64,000 nt of DNA from JAPPHA01 sp965242975 (GTDB lineage Bacteria; Pseudomonadota; Alphaproteobacteria; Rhodobacterales; Rhodobacteraceae), in assembly GCA_965242975.1 (NCBI GenBank), contig CBDETS010000007.1, forward strand, positions 2,976,001-3,040,000, given 5' to 3'. Position numbers and translations under genes: made by a program. Of the stretch, positions 1-9,546 are shown in pieces; position 1 is the first letter of the stretch; each line of letters starts with the position of its first letter. Under the pieces are notes generated by a model. The model was given only the letters and a program-made list of their open reading frames with translations, was not told the origin of the DNA and searched no databases.

Positions 1-1066
1 CGTTGGTTCGTCCCGAGAACCGGTGTGCCAGGCGCTCGATGTCGCCAACATCCAGACCATCCGAAAAAATGATCCGTTTCTCGCCAGGGTCCTCGCCGTG
101 CTCGCGCCACCATCGCACTGCGTTCTCGGCACAATTTTCGGGTAATCCGCTATCCACGCGGACACCGGTCCATTTCGCCGACCATCCGGGGGCATTCCTG
201 AAGAACCCTTCGCTCCCGAACGTGTCCGGGAGCATGATGAGGAGGTTTCCATCGTGCTCCTGCTGCCAGTCGGAGAGCACGGAATAGGGAGCTCGTTCGA
301 GCTCGGCGTCCGATTCCGCGAGCGCAGCGTAGGCCATGGGGATTTCATGGGCGTTGGTCCCGATGGCTTCGACTTCTCGCCGCATTGCGATCAGGCAGTT
401 TGACGTTCCCGGGAACTTGTCGCCCAGTCCCTCGATCATGGCCTGAACGCACCAGTCCTGCCAAAGGAACGAATGGCGCCTCCGGGTTCCGAAGTCAGCC
501 ACGGCCAAGGGCTCTATCGCACGCAACCGGTCGATCTTTTCCCAGATCTTGGTCATGGCGCGCGCGTACAGAACCTGCAGTTCGAATTTCCCGAGCCTCT
601 CAAGCACTGCGCGGGACCGCAATTCCATGATGACGGACAAGGCCGGGATCTCCCAAAGCATGACGTCCGGCCAGTGGCCTTCGAAGGTCAATTCGTACTG
701 GTCACCGCGCCTCTCGAGACTGTAGTCCGGGAGTTTCAATTGCTCGAACCACTCGAGAAAGGCGTGGCTGAACATTTGCCTCTTTCCGTAAAAGGTGTTG
801 CCCCGGAGCCAGGTGCTTTCACCGCGCGAGAGTGACAGCGAGCGAATATGGTCGAGTTGTTCCCTGAGTTCGCCTTCATCGACAAGATCCGCCAGGGGAA
901 TTGCCGTCGACCTGTTGATCAGTTTGTAGGTTACCCTGGTCCCGGGACTTCGCCTGAACACGAACTGGCACATGAGCAGCTTGTAGAAATCCGTGTCGAT
1001 CAGGGAACGGACGATCGGATCGATCTTCCACTTGTGATTATGGACTCGAGTTGCGATGTCGACCAT
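1..1066 (-). CDS. pncB: Nicotinate phosphoribosyltransferase (3' end beyond the left edge)
   Basis: The reverse strand reads open from an ATG at 1066 to the window edge, about 355 codons. A TGA two codons upstream of that ATG fixes the start. The start MVDIATRVHNHKWKIDPIV, then SLIDTDFYKLLMCQFVF and FGTRRRHSFLWQDWC, are the hallmark blocks of bacterial PncB; near the edge IIFSDGLDVGDIERL is the phosphate-binding region. The family makes nicotinate mononucleotide from nicotinate, PRPP and ATP in the cytosol (Preiss-Handler NAD salvage). It lies 66 bp downstream of pncA on the same strand, so nicotinamide would be deamidated and then ribosylated by one operon. No lesion is visible in the part present. 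Confidence 0.95.
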   Translation of the reverse strand, partial: MVDIATRVHNHKWKIDPIVRSLIDTDFYKLLMCQFVFRRSPGTRVTYKLINRSTAIPLADLVDEGELREQLDHIRSLSLSRGESTWLRGNTFYGKRQMFSHAFLEWFEQLKLPDYSLERRGDQYELTFEGHWPDVMLWEIPALSVIMELRSRAVLERLGKFELQVLYARAMTKIWEKIDRLRAIEPLAVADFGTRRRHSFLWQDWCVQAMIEGLGDKFPGTSNCLIAMRREVEAIGTNAHEIPMAYAALAESDAELERAPYSVLSDWQQEHDGNLLIMLPDTFGSEGFFRNAPGWSAKWTGVRVDSGLPENCAENAVRWWREHGEDPGEKRIIFSDGLDVGDIERLAHRFSGRTN

Positions 1067-1132
1067 GAATCAAACTTCCGCGTAGAGACTGACGGCCGCT
1101 GAGAATTGCGCGGCGGGAATCCGCTCCATCGG

Positions 1133-1744
1133 TCAGGGAACGATCCTGACCCCGTGCGATTCCATGTCCGCCCGGGCTTCGTCGAGCGAACCATTGAGAT
1201 CGATTGCCCGGCAGGCTGTTTCCATGACGGTCACGTCAAACCCCAACCCGGAGGCATCGACGGCCGAAAACCGAACGCAAAAGTCGAACGCGAGGCCGAC
1301 AAGTACCAGGCGCGACACGCCCCGTTCCCGAAGGTATCCTTCCAAACCGGTCCTGGTCTCGTGATCGTTTTCAAAAAAGGCGGAATAGCTGTCGATGGCG
1401 GGGCGAAACCCCTTGCGTATGACGAGGTCGGCCGTGTCGGTATTCAGTTTCGGGTGAAAGCGCGCGCCTTCCGAACCCGCAACGCAATGATCAGGCCAAA
1501 GAACCTGGGGACCATACGGCATCTCGATTTTCGAAAACGCCTCGGCGGAGACGTGATTCGAAGCAAACGAGCTATGGTTTGGCGGATGCCAGTCCTGGGT
1601 CAGCACCCTGAGCGGAAATTCCTCCAGCAGCGCGTTCACCCGTTCAACGATGGATGCGCCGTCAGGAACGGCGAGTGCACCGCCGGGGCAAAAATCGTTC
1701 TGGATGTCGATCATGATCAGCGCGGTATCGTCGGGATGCATCAT
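1133..1744 (-). CDS. pncA: Nicotinamidase
   Basis: A 203-residue isochorismatase-fold amidase that converts nicotinamide to nicotinate and ammonia. The catalytic triad is visible: Asp in MIDIQNDFC (residues 12-18), Lys in VIRKGF (about 110) and the nucleophilic Cys in VGLAFDFCVRF (about 155). The metal-binding Asp/His cluster is in TQDWHPPNHSSF. Length matches the family. It runs into pncB on the same strand, consistent with an NAD-salvage operon. A 276-codon open frame on the opposite strand is only its antisense shadow. Confidence 0.95.
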   Translation of the reverse strand: MMHPDDTALIMIDIQNDFCPGGALAVPDGASIVERVNALLEEFPLRVLTQDWHPPNHSSFASNHVSAEAFSKIEMPYGPQVLWPDHCVAGSEGARFHPKLNTDTADLVIRKGFRPAIDSYSAFFENDHETRTGLEGYLRERGVSRLVLVGLAFDFCVRFSAVDASGLGFDVTVMETACRAIDLNGSLDEARADMESHGVRIVP

Positions 1745-2167
1745 CGGAAACTTCCTGCGTGTTCAAACCTCGCGTTGCGCGAAGTGACCGAATTCCCGCC
1801 ATTCATGGCCCAATTCCCTTGCCACGGGACGGAAACGCGCACCTGGTCGTGCAAATCGAAGCGGGTGTCGTGGTGTCCTTCCTGTACGGCACGTGCAGGG
1901 ACGGCCAGAAGTCGGTCCCAGGGAGACACAGTCTAAACCGGGTATGGTAGCCTCTCAACGTCAAATGTCGCGGGGGCTGGCGGTCTCGTCACCTTGCCAC
2001 ACCCGAACACATTCCGCCTCTTGAATTGAGGGTCGGGAAGGCCCGGGCAACCGCGTTGCCGACCGGCCCGGCCCGGTCATACGGAGATGCAGTTCCGGGC
2101 GATTGCCGATAATATCGCGTTCACGTTACCGCAGGTTGAATCGCGGGGAGCCGGGGAGTTGCCTCCA
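1745..2167. other. Intergenic region between divergent pncA and the hydratase gene
   Basis: About 420 bases between two divergent genes. Short open frames here resemble no family I know. It should hold both promoters, but I could not pick a convincing -35/-10 pair. Confidence 0.4.
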
Positions 2168-2992
2168 ATGGAATCGGAATCCGGATCTGCACGACATGTG
2201 CGTGACGTCCTTGACCCCGCACGTGCAGCAGCCTTGCATGCGACTCTGGGTACCGGTGGAGAGGTTCCTCGGGCAGGGATGCATCTGCCGCCGTTCTGGC
2301 ATCACATCTATTTCTGGGACTGCGTACCTGAACAGGGACTCGGACGGGACGGACATCCACGGATTGGCGGGCTCATTCCGGACACCGGGTTCCCGCACCG
2401 GATGTGGGCCGGTGGAACCGTCCGCTGGCGCGCGCCTGCAATTATCGGCCTCGAAGCCGAAAAATTCTCGACGGTCGTACGGTGCGAAAACAAGGTCGGC
2501 CGGTCCGGTGCGTTCGCAATTGTCACGCTCAGGCACGAGATCCGTCAGAACGGCCGCACGTGCATTTCCGAGACGCAGGATCTGGTCTACCGGGCAGAAA
2601 GGATGCGGCGGCGGCACGAGCCGGAACCGGCGCCCTCCAACGAGACCCGCTCGAGGTCCCACAGGTTTTCGACCGTCATGCTGTTCCGCTACTCGGCGGT
2701 CACATTCAACGGGCACCGCATTCACTACGATCCCGACTTCGCCCGAAACCACGAGGGCTATCCCGGGCTTGTCGTTCATGGTCCCCTGCTCGCGCTGCTG
2801 CTGACGCAACTCGCAGAAGAAATCCTGGGCACGCTCTCCGGTTTCACCTTCCGGGCGACGTCACCGGTGGCACAGGGCGAAGTGGTGGAGGCATGCGCCC
2901 GGGAGGATTCAGACCGGTTTTCCTTGTGGATACGTGGCCCTGACGGCCGCCTGTGCATGAGTGCGGAGGCCGTTGCCGAACTGCCTGCCTAA
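2168..2992 (+). CDS. MaoC-family (mesaconyl-C4-CoA/itaconyl-CoA hydratase-like) protein
   Basis: About 274 residues with two hot-dog domains: an N-terminal FAS1-like dehydratase domain (HLPPFWHHIYFWD, then GGTVRWRAPAIIG) and a C-terminal MaoC-like domain with FNGHRIHYDPDFA and GYPGLVVHGPLL, which holds the catalytic Asp/His region. Proteins of this arrangement hydrate mesaconyl-C4-CoA or itaconyl-CoA in propionate, glyoxylate or itaconate metabolism; the exact substrate is not readable here. I chose the ATG at 2168 because GGGGAG lies 9 nt upstream and homologues begin near this point; an in-frame ATG at 2087 would add 27 unconserved residues. It converges on trhO with a 4-bp 3' overlap. Confidence 0.8.
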   Translation: MESESGSARHVRDVLDPARAAALHATLGTGGEVPRAGMHLPPFWHHIYFWDCVPEQGLGRDGHPRIGGLIPDTGFPHRMWAGGTVRWRAPAIIGLEAEKFSTVVRCENKVGRSGAFAIVTLRHEIRQNGRTCISETQDLVYRAERMRRRHEPEPAPSNETRSRSHRFSTVMLFRYSAVTFNGHRIHYDPDFARNHEGYPGLVVHGPLLALLLTQLAEEILGTLSGFTFRATSPVAQGEVVEACAREDSDRFSLWIRGPDGRLCMSAEAVAELPA

Positions 2993-3930
2993 TCTGCCCC
3001 GGTCAATCGCCGGGTTTGCGATTCGGATCCGAAGTGGAGGTACCCCCGAGCCTGCGCGAGTTCGACCTGGCGCTGGCGTTCACGGAGTCCCCGAAGACGG
3101 TCGCCGTCGCTGCTTCCAATGCACGCTGAACAGGACACCCCTTCTTCGTAATGCGGACCGGAGCGCTCGACCGCCGACAACGGGCGGCGACAGGAAAAAC
3201 AGAGCTCATAGGACCCGCGCTCCAGTCCGGGACCCACCGATACGCGGTGATCGAAAACGAAACATTCTCCGCGCCAGAGGTTTTCCTCGGGAGGGGTCGT
3301 CTCAAGGTAGTTGAGAATGCCTCCATCAAGTTGGCAGACATTACGGAAGCCGTCTTTCAGGGCAAGGCTGGTCGACTTCTCGCACCGGATTCCCCCGGTG
3401 CAGAACATCGCGATACGTTTGCCCTCGAAACGGTCCCGATTGGCCGTCCACCACGCGGGAAACTCGCTGAAACTCTCGATTCCCGGGTTGACCGCACCGG
3501 GAAAAGTCCCGACCTCCACTTCGTAGCTGTTTCGCGTGTCGACGATTACCACCTTGTCATCCTCGATGACCTTGTTCCAGTCGCGAGGAGAGACCCGCCG
3601 TCCGGTCGCCGCGAGCGGCTCCACGTCCGGCCGGCCCATCGTCACGATTTCACGTTTGAGCCTGACTTTCATCCTCCGGAACGGGTCTTCTTCCGCGGTG
3701 CTCTCCCGATGCCTGATCCCGGCACACCCGGGCAGAGAACGGACCTCCGAAAGAACCCGGTCAATCGCAGCGCGGCAACCTGACACGGTTCCGTTAATTC
3801 CCTCTTCGGCGATCAGCACGGTCCCCCGGGTTCCCGCTTCTGCCGCCGAGCGCCGAATGGCGTCACGTACGGCCGCGGGGTCGGAAATCCGGACGAACTT
3901 GTAGAATGTCGCAACGATTGACTGGGGCAT
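2989..3930 (-). CDS. trhO: tRNA uridine(34) hydroxylase, rhodanese family (TrhO/YceA)
   Basis: About 313 residues. An N-terminal ferredoxin-like domain (FYKFVRI, then GTVLIAEEGINGTVSG) precedes a rhodanese domain with VDTRNSYEVEVGTFPGA and the catalytic cysteine loop MFCTGGIRCEKST, then LDGGILNYLE. A C-terminal Cys pair cluster (CFSCRRPL, CSACIG) follows. The family installs the O2-dependent 5-hydroxyl on uridine 34 of some tRNAs. I start at the ATG at 3930 because MPQSIVATFYKF matches the usual alphaproteobacterial N-terminus; an ATG at 4023 would add 31 unconserved residues, and neither has a strong ribosome site. Confidence 0.9.
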   Translation of the reverse strand: MPQSIVATFYKFVRISDPAAVRDAIRRSAAEAGTRGTVLIAEEGINGTVSGCRAAIDRVLSEVRSLPGCAGIRHRESTAEEDPFRRMKVRLKREIVTMGRPDVEPLAATGRRVSPRDWNKVIEDDKVVIVDTRNSYEVEVGTFPGAVNPGIESFSEFPAWWTANRDRFEGKRIAMFCTGGIRCEKSTSLALKDGFRNVCQLDGGILNYLETTPPEENLWRGECFVFDHRVSVGPGLERGSYELCFSCRRPLSAVERSGPHYEEGVSCSACIGSSDGDRLRGLRERQRQVELAQARGYLHFGSESQTRRLTGAD

Positions 3931-4130
3931 GGCGTTTTTCACGGAGTCCGGTTCAAACTCGTCCTTCCAACGTTCGGCACGCACATCGCGTTGGCGTGTC
4001 GATCGGTCCTTGCTCGTGGACATGCTGCGGAGCCCGGGGCCGCTGCCCCTGCCGCAGATCGTTCCCTACCCGAATCCGAGGGGATTGTTGACCGCGGCCA
4101 GGACCGGCAGGTCAATGACGGCACCACCAA

Positions 4131-4745
4131 TCAGAATTCGACCCCTTGTTGCGCCTTGATCCCGGAACGGAAGGGATGCTTCACAAGTTCCATTTCGGTC
4201 ACGAGATCGGCAACTTCCACGACTTCATCCCGCGCGTTGCGGCCGGTAAGGACCACATGGGTCATCTCCGGTTTTTCCTGTTCAAGGAACCGGACGACGT
4301 CCCCGACATCGAGATAGCCGTAGCGGATCGCTATGTTGATTTCGTCAAGCAGGACCATCGAGTTCGATGCATCGCGAATGAGCGACTTTGCCTTTTCCCA
4401 GGCGGCCTGGGCCATTTCCGTATCACGGATCTTGTCCTGGGTTTCCCAGGTAAACCCTTCGCCCATCGTGTGAAACGCACAGAGATCGCTGAACTTACCG
4501 ACGATCAGGTCACGTTCGCCGGTCGCCATACCGCCCTTGATGAACTGGACGACCGCGCATTTCATTCCATGCGCGATGTGCCGGATGATCATGCCGAACG
4601 CAGCCGTCGATTTGCCCTTCCCCTTGCCGGTATGGACCATGATCAGCCCCTTCCTGCCGGTCTTGGTTGCCATGATCTTGTCCCGCGCTGCTTTCTTCTT
4701 TGCCATCTTCCGAGCGTGATGTTGGGCTTCACTGGTTTCGTTCAT
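4131..4745 (-). CDS. cobO: Cob(I)yrinic acid a,c-diamide adenosyltransferase
   Basis: About 204 residues, typical for CobO/BtuR. It carries a P-loop (HTGKGKGKSTAAFGM), the substrate segment QFIKGGMATGERD and LLDEINIAIRYGYLDVGDV, all diagnostic. It transfers the 5'-deoxyadenosyl group of ATP to corrinoid cobalt in coenzyme B12 synthesis or salvage. The ATG at 4745 has GGAG six bases upstream; an upstream ATG at 4808 would add 21 unconserved residues. The lysine-rich N-terminal helix (ARKMAKKKAARDK) is usual in alphaproteobacteria. No other cob gene lies nearby, so it stands alone here. Confidence 0.95.
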   Translation of the reverse strand: MNETSEAQHHARKMAKKKAARDKIMATKTGRKGLIMVHTGKGKGKSTAAFGMIIRHIAHGMKCAVVQFIKGGMATGERDLIVGKFSDLCAFHTMGEGFTWETQDKIRDTEMAQAAWEKAKSLIRDASNSMVLLDEINIAIRYGYLDVGDVVRFLEQEKPEMTHVVLTGRNARDEVVEVADLVTEMELVKHPFRSGIKAQQGVEF

Positions 4746-4890
4746 TTTTGGCTCCGACCTTTCCTTGCCTGTGCTGAGACCATCGTTCGCGGGAACGCTG
4801 GACATCATAGATGATCCGGCGCCAGCGTGCCAACGGCGATGTCATTCGTGCACGTGTGCCGGGAACGGGCGGTTTTCATTGCGAACAGGG

Positions 4891-5193
4891 TTAACGATTT
4901 CTGATCAGAACGTGCTGTCGTCCGAAGCGAGGACGTCTCTGCCAGCATTTCCACATGACCAGGACGAATCGGGGACCAAGGGCCTGCCGGTTCCGGGACC
5001 AGGTTCGGGCGGGGCCTCGTGCCGAGACGGCCCGATCGAAGAAATGCACCCCCATCTTCATTTCGAGCCTGTTCAATCTCCGAAACGGGGTGGGATGGCT
5101 GACATGAAGCGCGCGCGTAGCGCCGGAGAGCGTTCCCAAGTCCGCGATGGCATGCACCACGCACAACTCGTCCCAGGACAGCAGGTTGTACAT
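4891..5193 (-). pseudogene. LysR-type regulator, N-terminal relic
   Basis: From an ATG at 5193, preceded by a good AAGGAG site, the frame reads MYNLLSWDELCVVHAIAD and ALHVSHPTPFRRLNRLEMKMG...FFDRA. This is a LysR winged-helix DNA-binding domain (about residues 1-60). After FDRA the frame loses similarity: the usual GYTPTPAGE step and the effector-binding domain are missing and the protein stops after about 100 residues. It is divergent from the quinone-reductase relic at 5220, the normal LysR/target arrangement, so both halves of a former regulatory pair are decayed. Confidence 0.7.
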
Positions 5194-5219
5194 TTTTTCA
5201 ATATCTCCTTGCAGCTTCA

Positions 5220-5885
5220 CCGAATGGCATTGCTGCAGAGGGGTATTCCGTCGACGTTTCCGATCTCCATCGCGAGATTCTCGATCCGTGCGAACGTCCG
5301 GAGCATTACGCAAATCGCGATAACTGCGCCTTTTTCTCACCCTTGGGTGAGCAGCGTCACGCCTTGGGCACGAGCGCACTGCCCGACGACGTCCGGAGAG
5401 AAAGAGCGCGGCTGGAGCGTGCGGACCTGGTGGTGACACAGTTTTCGATCTGGTGGCACGGCCGACCGGCTGTTTTCAAGGGTTGGTTTGACAGGGTTTT
5501 TGTCAATGGAGGCCTCGACTCCAGCTCGATGCGTCATGACCGGGGTTGCTTTCGCGGCCGGAAGGCGGTGTGCTCCGTTGCGACCGGCGCCCCTGAAATC
5601 GCGTTCGGACCCGGTCCCCGCGGAGGGGATGTCGAGCCGATTCTCCGGCCGACCCATGATTCGCTTCACGACATGGGCTTCCACGTCTTGCCGCCCTCCA
5701 TGGCCTTCGGAATCCAGGGGCATGGTCTTGCCTACGCGGATGAAGGCGGCAACAAACGCAATGTGATTCACTGTCGTGAGACGCGGAAGGAACGGCTGCG
5801 GCAACAGGACCAGGATCCGCCCCTGGTGTTCCAGGGGTGGGACGATTGGGATGAAGACGGCCGTGCCAAAGTAGTGCGAAGCTGA
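5220..5885 (+). pseudogene. NAD(P)H quinone oxidoreductase (flavodoxin-fold), 5'-truncated
   Basis: The frame reads NGIAAEGYSVDVSDL, RADLVVTQFSIWWHG, PAVFKGWFDRVFVNGG and SVATGAPEIAFGPGPRGG, the conserved flavin and active-site blocks of NQO1/MdaB-like reductases. These use NAD(P)H for two-electron quinone reduction. The first 20-25 residues (first beta strand and the HP..SF flavin loop) are absent, and there is no ATG in frame before the homology starts; the first usable start is a TTG at 5343 inside the domain. The region upstream belongs to the divergent LysR relic. The C-terminal half is intact to its stop. Confidence 0.7.
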
Positions 5886-5886
5886 G

Positions 5887-5909
5887 TCGCTTCCCGACGG
5901 GAGCGATTT
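5887..5909 (+). terminator. Weak stem-loop after the quinone-reductase relic
   Basis: TCGCTTCCC and GGGAGCGA form an imperfect stem followed by ATTT, directly after the stop at 5885. It would be a weak intrinsic terminator; the T-run is short. Confidence 0.35.
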
Positions 5910-6024
5910 GGGCCGCGAGGGAACGGGCAGTACGGTCACCGAAAGCACCGATTCCGGCCGAGCCCCGCGATATTCCATTTCGCCCCCATTGAGACAACGC
6001 GACGATTTGCCTGGAACCAAGGGG

Positions 6025-6462
6025 CTACGGGTCGGCCTGGCGAGATCCCGGCCCTGCCTTTTCCTTTGTCAACACCATGTATCGACCCTGTTCGGCGTCC
6101 GTGAATCCGAAAGGTCTGTAGAAGTCATGATGGCAGCGCGTGGACAGCATCCACCCGATGACGTCCTTGAGTTCGGGATGACCCATCAACTCGGTCACCA
6201 GGCGTTTCCCAAGGCCATTTCCACGGTGGGCGGGCAGGACCTGAAGATCATAGATGTGCGCGTGATAAACCGTGTCCGAGATTGCACGTGCCCAGCCGAC
6301 CTGGCCTTCCAGCCCATGGAAGAGACCGACCGGGAATGAATTCCTGAACGACTTGATTACATCGTTCCTTTCGCGTCCATTTCCCCAGTAACTTGTTTGG
6401 GTCGCCGGAACAATCACGTCGAAGTCGAACTCCCCGACATCATAGCTGGTTCGTATTGTCAT
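6025..6462 (-). CDS. GNAT-family N-acetyltransferase
   Basis: About 145 residues. The acetyl-CoA-binding motif is QVLPAHRGNGLGKRLV (R/QxxGxG/A), and HHDFYRPFGFTDAEQGRYMVL is the usual C-terminal motif B region. The WARAISDTVYHAHIYDL strand precedes it. I start at 6462, where GGGGAA lies 9 bases upstream, rather than at 6507. The family acetylates small amines or protein N-termini; the substrate cannot be told. It lies downstream of the aminotransferase on the same strand. Confidence 0.85.
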   Translation of the reverse strand: MTIRTSYDVGEFDFDVIVPATQTSYWGNGRERNDVIKSFRNSFPVGLFHGLEGQVGWARAISDTVYHAHIYDLQVLPAHRGNGLGKRLVTELMGHPELKDVIGWMLSTRCHHDFYRPFGFTDAEQGRYMVLTKEKAGPGSRQADP

Positions 6463-6671
6463 GCGGGTTCCCCTTCCATTTTTCGGGATCGGATCGTGAA
6501 TGCCCAAACGAAAGATGCTCGACGGGTCAAGTTAACCCCTCGATCAGCGTCCCGGCGGAGTGCCGTACGGCATTCCAAAGACGTCGAGCCCGGCGTCGGC
6601 AACCGGGTGAGGCGGCCGCCAGAGGCGGAAACTCCATGGCCGAACTTGAGTTCCGGTTGCCAGGTCCGATG

Positions 6672-7904
6672 TCATTCCCGTTGTTCCTGCCCCCGGGCCA
6701 TTTGGACTTTCAACAACCCGTTCAACAGGTCGAGCATCTCGCCAATCTCCGCGTCGGACACGTTCAGGGCCGGCATGAAGCGGAGTACGTCGGGCGCGGG
6801 GGCATTGAGCAACAATCCCTGTGCCAACGCGTTCTCGACGAGGTCAAGACCGTCGGCCCGCGGCCCCAGGTCGAGAGCGAGGAGCAAACCACGGCCGCGC
6901 ACTCCGCCAAGTCCGTGTCTCTTGCTGAGGTCCTCAAGGCCGCTCCTCAGCGATGACGCAGCGACGCGAACCCGCTCGAGAAAACCCTCCGCAGTGAGAC
7001 GTTCGAGGACGGCCAGGCCGACGGCAGCCATCAGCGCGTTTCCGTTGTACGTGCCGCCCTGGTCGCCGGGTTCGAAGCAACAGACCTCTTCCCGTGCGAG
7101 CAAGGCCGCCAGGGGCGTTCCGGCGCCGATCCCCTTGCCCAGCGTAAGGATATCCGGGCGAACGCCGGTGTGCTCGAAGCAGAACAGGTCGCCGGTCCTT
7201 CCCATGCCGGTCTGGATCTCGTCCAGAATCAGCAATAGTCCCTTCCGGTCGGCCACTGAGCGTAGAGATCTCAAATAGCCTTCGTCGGCAGGCCAGACGC
7301 CGGACTCGCCCTGGATCGGCTCCAGCATGATGGCGACGGTCTTGTCCGAGATCGCCGCTTCGACGGCCCCCAGGTCATTCAATGGAACTTTCGGAAACCC
7401 CGCCACCTTGGGCTCGAACAGGTCGGCCCAGGCTGCCTTTCCCGACGCAGACATGGTTGCAAGGGTTCGACCATGAAAGCCGTGAAGAGTCGTTATGATC
7501 TCGTACGCACCGCCACGGTGGCGGGCGCCCCACTTCCGCGCGAGCTTGATGGCGCCCTCATTGGCCTCGGCCCCGCTATTGGCAAGGTAAACCCGGTCCA
7601 GGCCCGCTGCAGCCGTCAACGCATCTGCATACCGCGTCATCGGATCGTTGTGGTAGGCGGGGCTGCACGTCAGAAGCCTGGTCGACTGTTCGGCCAGCGT
7701 TCGGGCAACAACCGGCGGGCAATGCCCGAGGCAATTCACCGCCCAGCCCTGGACGAAATCCAGGTAGCATTTGCCCTTGCTGTCCCACAGCCTGCCGCCC
7801 TGCCCGCGCGTGAACGTGATCGGGGGACGCCGGGTGATTTCCATCAGGGTCCGGTAGGAATCATGCGTCGCGCAGTTCGGCTGCGGCTCCGTCGTCGATG
7901 TCAT
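6672..7904 (-). CDS. argD: Class III aminotransferase, acetylornithine aminotransferase-like
   Basis: 410 residues, normal length. It holds NSGAEANEGAIKLARKW, HGFHGRTLATMSASGK, EPIQGESGVWP, LDEIQTGMGRTG and the PLP lysine in LTLGKGIGAGTPLAALL, all typical of ArgD. The enzyme converts N-acetylglutamate semialdehyde to N2-acetylornithine with glutamate as donor; relatives act on succinylornithine or GABA, so the substrate is inferred from overall fit. No other arginine gene is adjacent. Confidence 0.85.
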   Translation of the reverse strand: MTSTTEPQPNCATHDSYRTLMEITRRPPITFTRGQGGRLWDSKGKCYLDFVQGWAVNCLGHCPPVVARTLAEQSTRLLTCSPAYHNDPMTRYADALTAAAGLDRVYLANSGAEANEGAIKLARKWGARHRGGAYEIITTLHGFHGRTLATMSASGKAAWADLFEPKVAGFPKVPLNDLGAVEAAISDKTVAIMLEPIQGESGVWPADEGYLRSLRSVADRKGLLLILDEIQTGMGRTGDLFCFEHTGVRPDILTLGKGIGAGTPLAALLAREEVCCFEPGDQGGTYNGNALMAAVGLAVLERLTAEGFLERVRVAASSLRSGLEDLSKRHGLGGVRGRGLLLALDLGPRADGLDLVENALAQGLLLNAPAPDVLRFMPALNVSDAEIGEMLDLLNGLLKVQMARGQEQRE

Positions 7905-8251
7905 TGTCTCGTCCTTTCTGACTGGGTCGTCGAGGACAAGGACGGCAACCGTGACCTCGCCTCTCGGCGACGGTCGTGGCTGGTTGAATCGTGGTGCTGG
8001 TGAACGAGCCTGCGACCGCCTACAAGGTGGCAGGGCGGCGTGAAACGCGTTTTCGGGTCCCCGGGCTCATGGCGGCGGAACTTACATCGACCTCCATGGG
8101 CAATCAAGGCCGGAGAATTCGAGACACCAATCTGGACGGGTCGAAGCACCGTCGAAATCCCGCGTTGTCGTTTCCGTGGATGTTGTACGGAATGATTCGG
8201 CACGTCTTGCCGATCGCTTCGGCGCAACGGCCGATTTTGGCCAGCATCGTT
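7905..8251. other. No gene recognised
   Basis: About 350 bases upstream of the aminotransferase and downstream of the PIN-toxin relic. Frames here are short and resemble no family I know. Confidence 0.4.
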
Positions 8252-8688
8252 TCAAGGCGGTACGGTGTGCGGAAGTTCCTGCGTGGCCGTATCGAAGGCG
8301 TCGACACCGATCACCACATCGCCCGCGTCAGACGCGGTATGCCGTGCCTTGAACACGATCAATGCGTCGGCAAAACCGCCACCCTTCACAGTCCCGGCTT
8401 CATCCGTCGACGCGGTCTTCCTGCATGCCTGCAACGCACGCCAGACGACCTGATCGTTCCCGAAACGAATGTTCGGCTCGCCAAACGGCCGCTTGAGGAC
8501 GGCAACCAACCGGGTTCCGGTCAACCGGTACTTGCGACCCGAGACCGTCCATACAGTCTCGACCAGAACCAGATCGGTAATCGGAACGGTTTCCGCGGCA
8601 TCGATGACGGCCTCAGAACGCTCCGCCTGATATTCTCGTCGTCGTACAGCAGATGCTGGCGCAGAACGCTGGTGTCGACCGCGATCAA
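8252..8688 (-). pseudogene. PIN-domain toxin (VapC-like), frameshifted
   Basis: A TTG at 8688 begins LIAVDTSVLRQHLLYDDE, the first conserved acidic strand of a PIN nuclease. The frame then shifts; two extra bases near 8628 restore the rest, ERSEAVIDAAETVPITDLVLVETVW, TGTRLVAVLK, NDQVVWRALQAC, GGFADALIVFKARHTA and TFDTA-like TFDTATQELP. VapC toxins cut RNA and are held by a cognate antitoxin. All core segments are present, so only the indel (and perhaps the weak start) inactivates it. No VapB-like gene is recognisable upstream. Confidence 0.75.
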
Positions 8689-9168
8689 GGCGGCGTCCCG
8701 TCCAGAGCGTCCTTCACGGACTCCTCGTCCCTGACCGAGGGATTGCCGGTCACGTCGCGCAGAAAACACTTGGCTGCGCCAGGGACTTTCCGCACGATAG
8801 TGATGCAGCCATCGGCGACTGGCTGCAACACTCGTCCCCAGGCCCGACGCCAACTTTCCTGCACTGATCGATCGGCAGCAACCCTCGCCGACGGGACGTG
8901 GGTCGCCATCGCCATCATCGCTGCCGGAGCTTCCGGTAAAACGCCGGAATGCAGGAACATCCCCGTTGGCTGGAGTGGTTCCAACGCGAAACCGTCTCGT
9001 GCAGACATGACACCGACCGTGTCGGGGCGCACGTGGCGAAAATACTCGAAGCGCAGAATTCCTGGTCCTCCGTATGCGGCTTGGCAGCGACGGTGGTGTC
9101 AACGATTGAAATGAAATCCTGACAAGGCAGGCGATTCCCGAACTTCACCAGCCAAATCAAAGCAAGGT
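8689..9168. other. No gene recognised
   Basis: About 480 bases. A reverse-strand frame of 115 codons (8685-9032) has no recognised domain and ends on the start of the VapC relic; its position is where an antitoxin would lie, but nothing in it resembles one. Confidence 0.3.
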
Positions 9169-9411
9169 GGGAAGAGTTGTCGCAAACCAAGCCAATGAAC
9201 CCGGAAAATCCACGCCAAACCAGATCGAAAGTCAACATGTCAACATGGGATATGAAGGAGAAGAGCCTGCGCTCGATCTTGTCCACTTGCTCGTGACGGG
9301 TGCTCTCGACCGCGAATGCGGCCGTGTCGGAACTGACCCCGACATTGACTCAGCCCACGTTGTTGATCACGTCATGGACCCCGTAGGGGATCGCCTTGCC
9401 GCGTTCCTTGT
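9169..9411 (-). pseudogene. ISAzo13-like transposase remnant
   Basis: On the reverse strand, ADKERGKAIPYGVHDV, then a stop, then VNVGVSSDTAAFAVES and DKIERRLFSFIS can be read. These are scattered blocks of the C-terminal half of ISAzo13-family transposases, with internal deletions and a nonsense codon. The outer segment (about 9169-9240) is about 75 percent identical by eye to 27019-27095 on the other side of the mobile-element nest. RIT1 begins 5 bases after it. Confidence 0.5.
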
Positions 9412-9415
9412 CGGC

Positions 9416-9504
9416 AATACGTGCCCAGTTCAGTTATGTGCCCAGTCGCCCGCAACCCATTGAATCCACGGGCGGTGCCCGGATTTGTCGCCACATAATT
9501 TTTT
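9416..9504 (+). repeat. RIT1 left terminal inverted repeat
   Basis: 89 bases from AATACGTGCCCAGTTC to CCACATAATTTTTT; its reverse complement is 16518-16606 with no mismatch seen. Just outside, TTGTCGGC on the left and the reverse complement of TTGCGACAA on the right continue the symmetry imperfectly. Confidence 0.9.
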
Positions 9505-9546
9505 GAGGATAGTTCTCCCCGATTTCAAACCGACAGGGAGATTGTC

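Noticed and set aside
1106..1936. A 276-codon forward frame opposite pncA
   Set aside because: It is the antisense shadow of a clear nicotinamidase; no domain, no ribosome site.
2126..2809. A 227-codon reverse frame opposite the MaoC-like gene
   Set aside because: Shadow of a gene with recognisable hot-dog domains; high-GC sequence gives long antisense frames.
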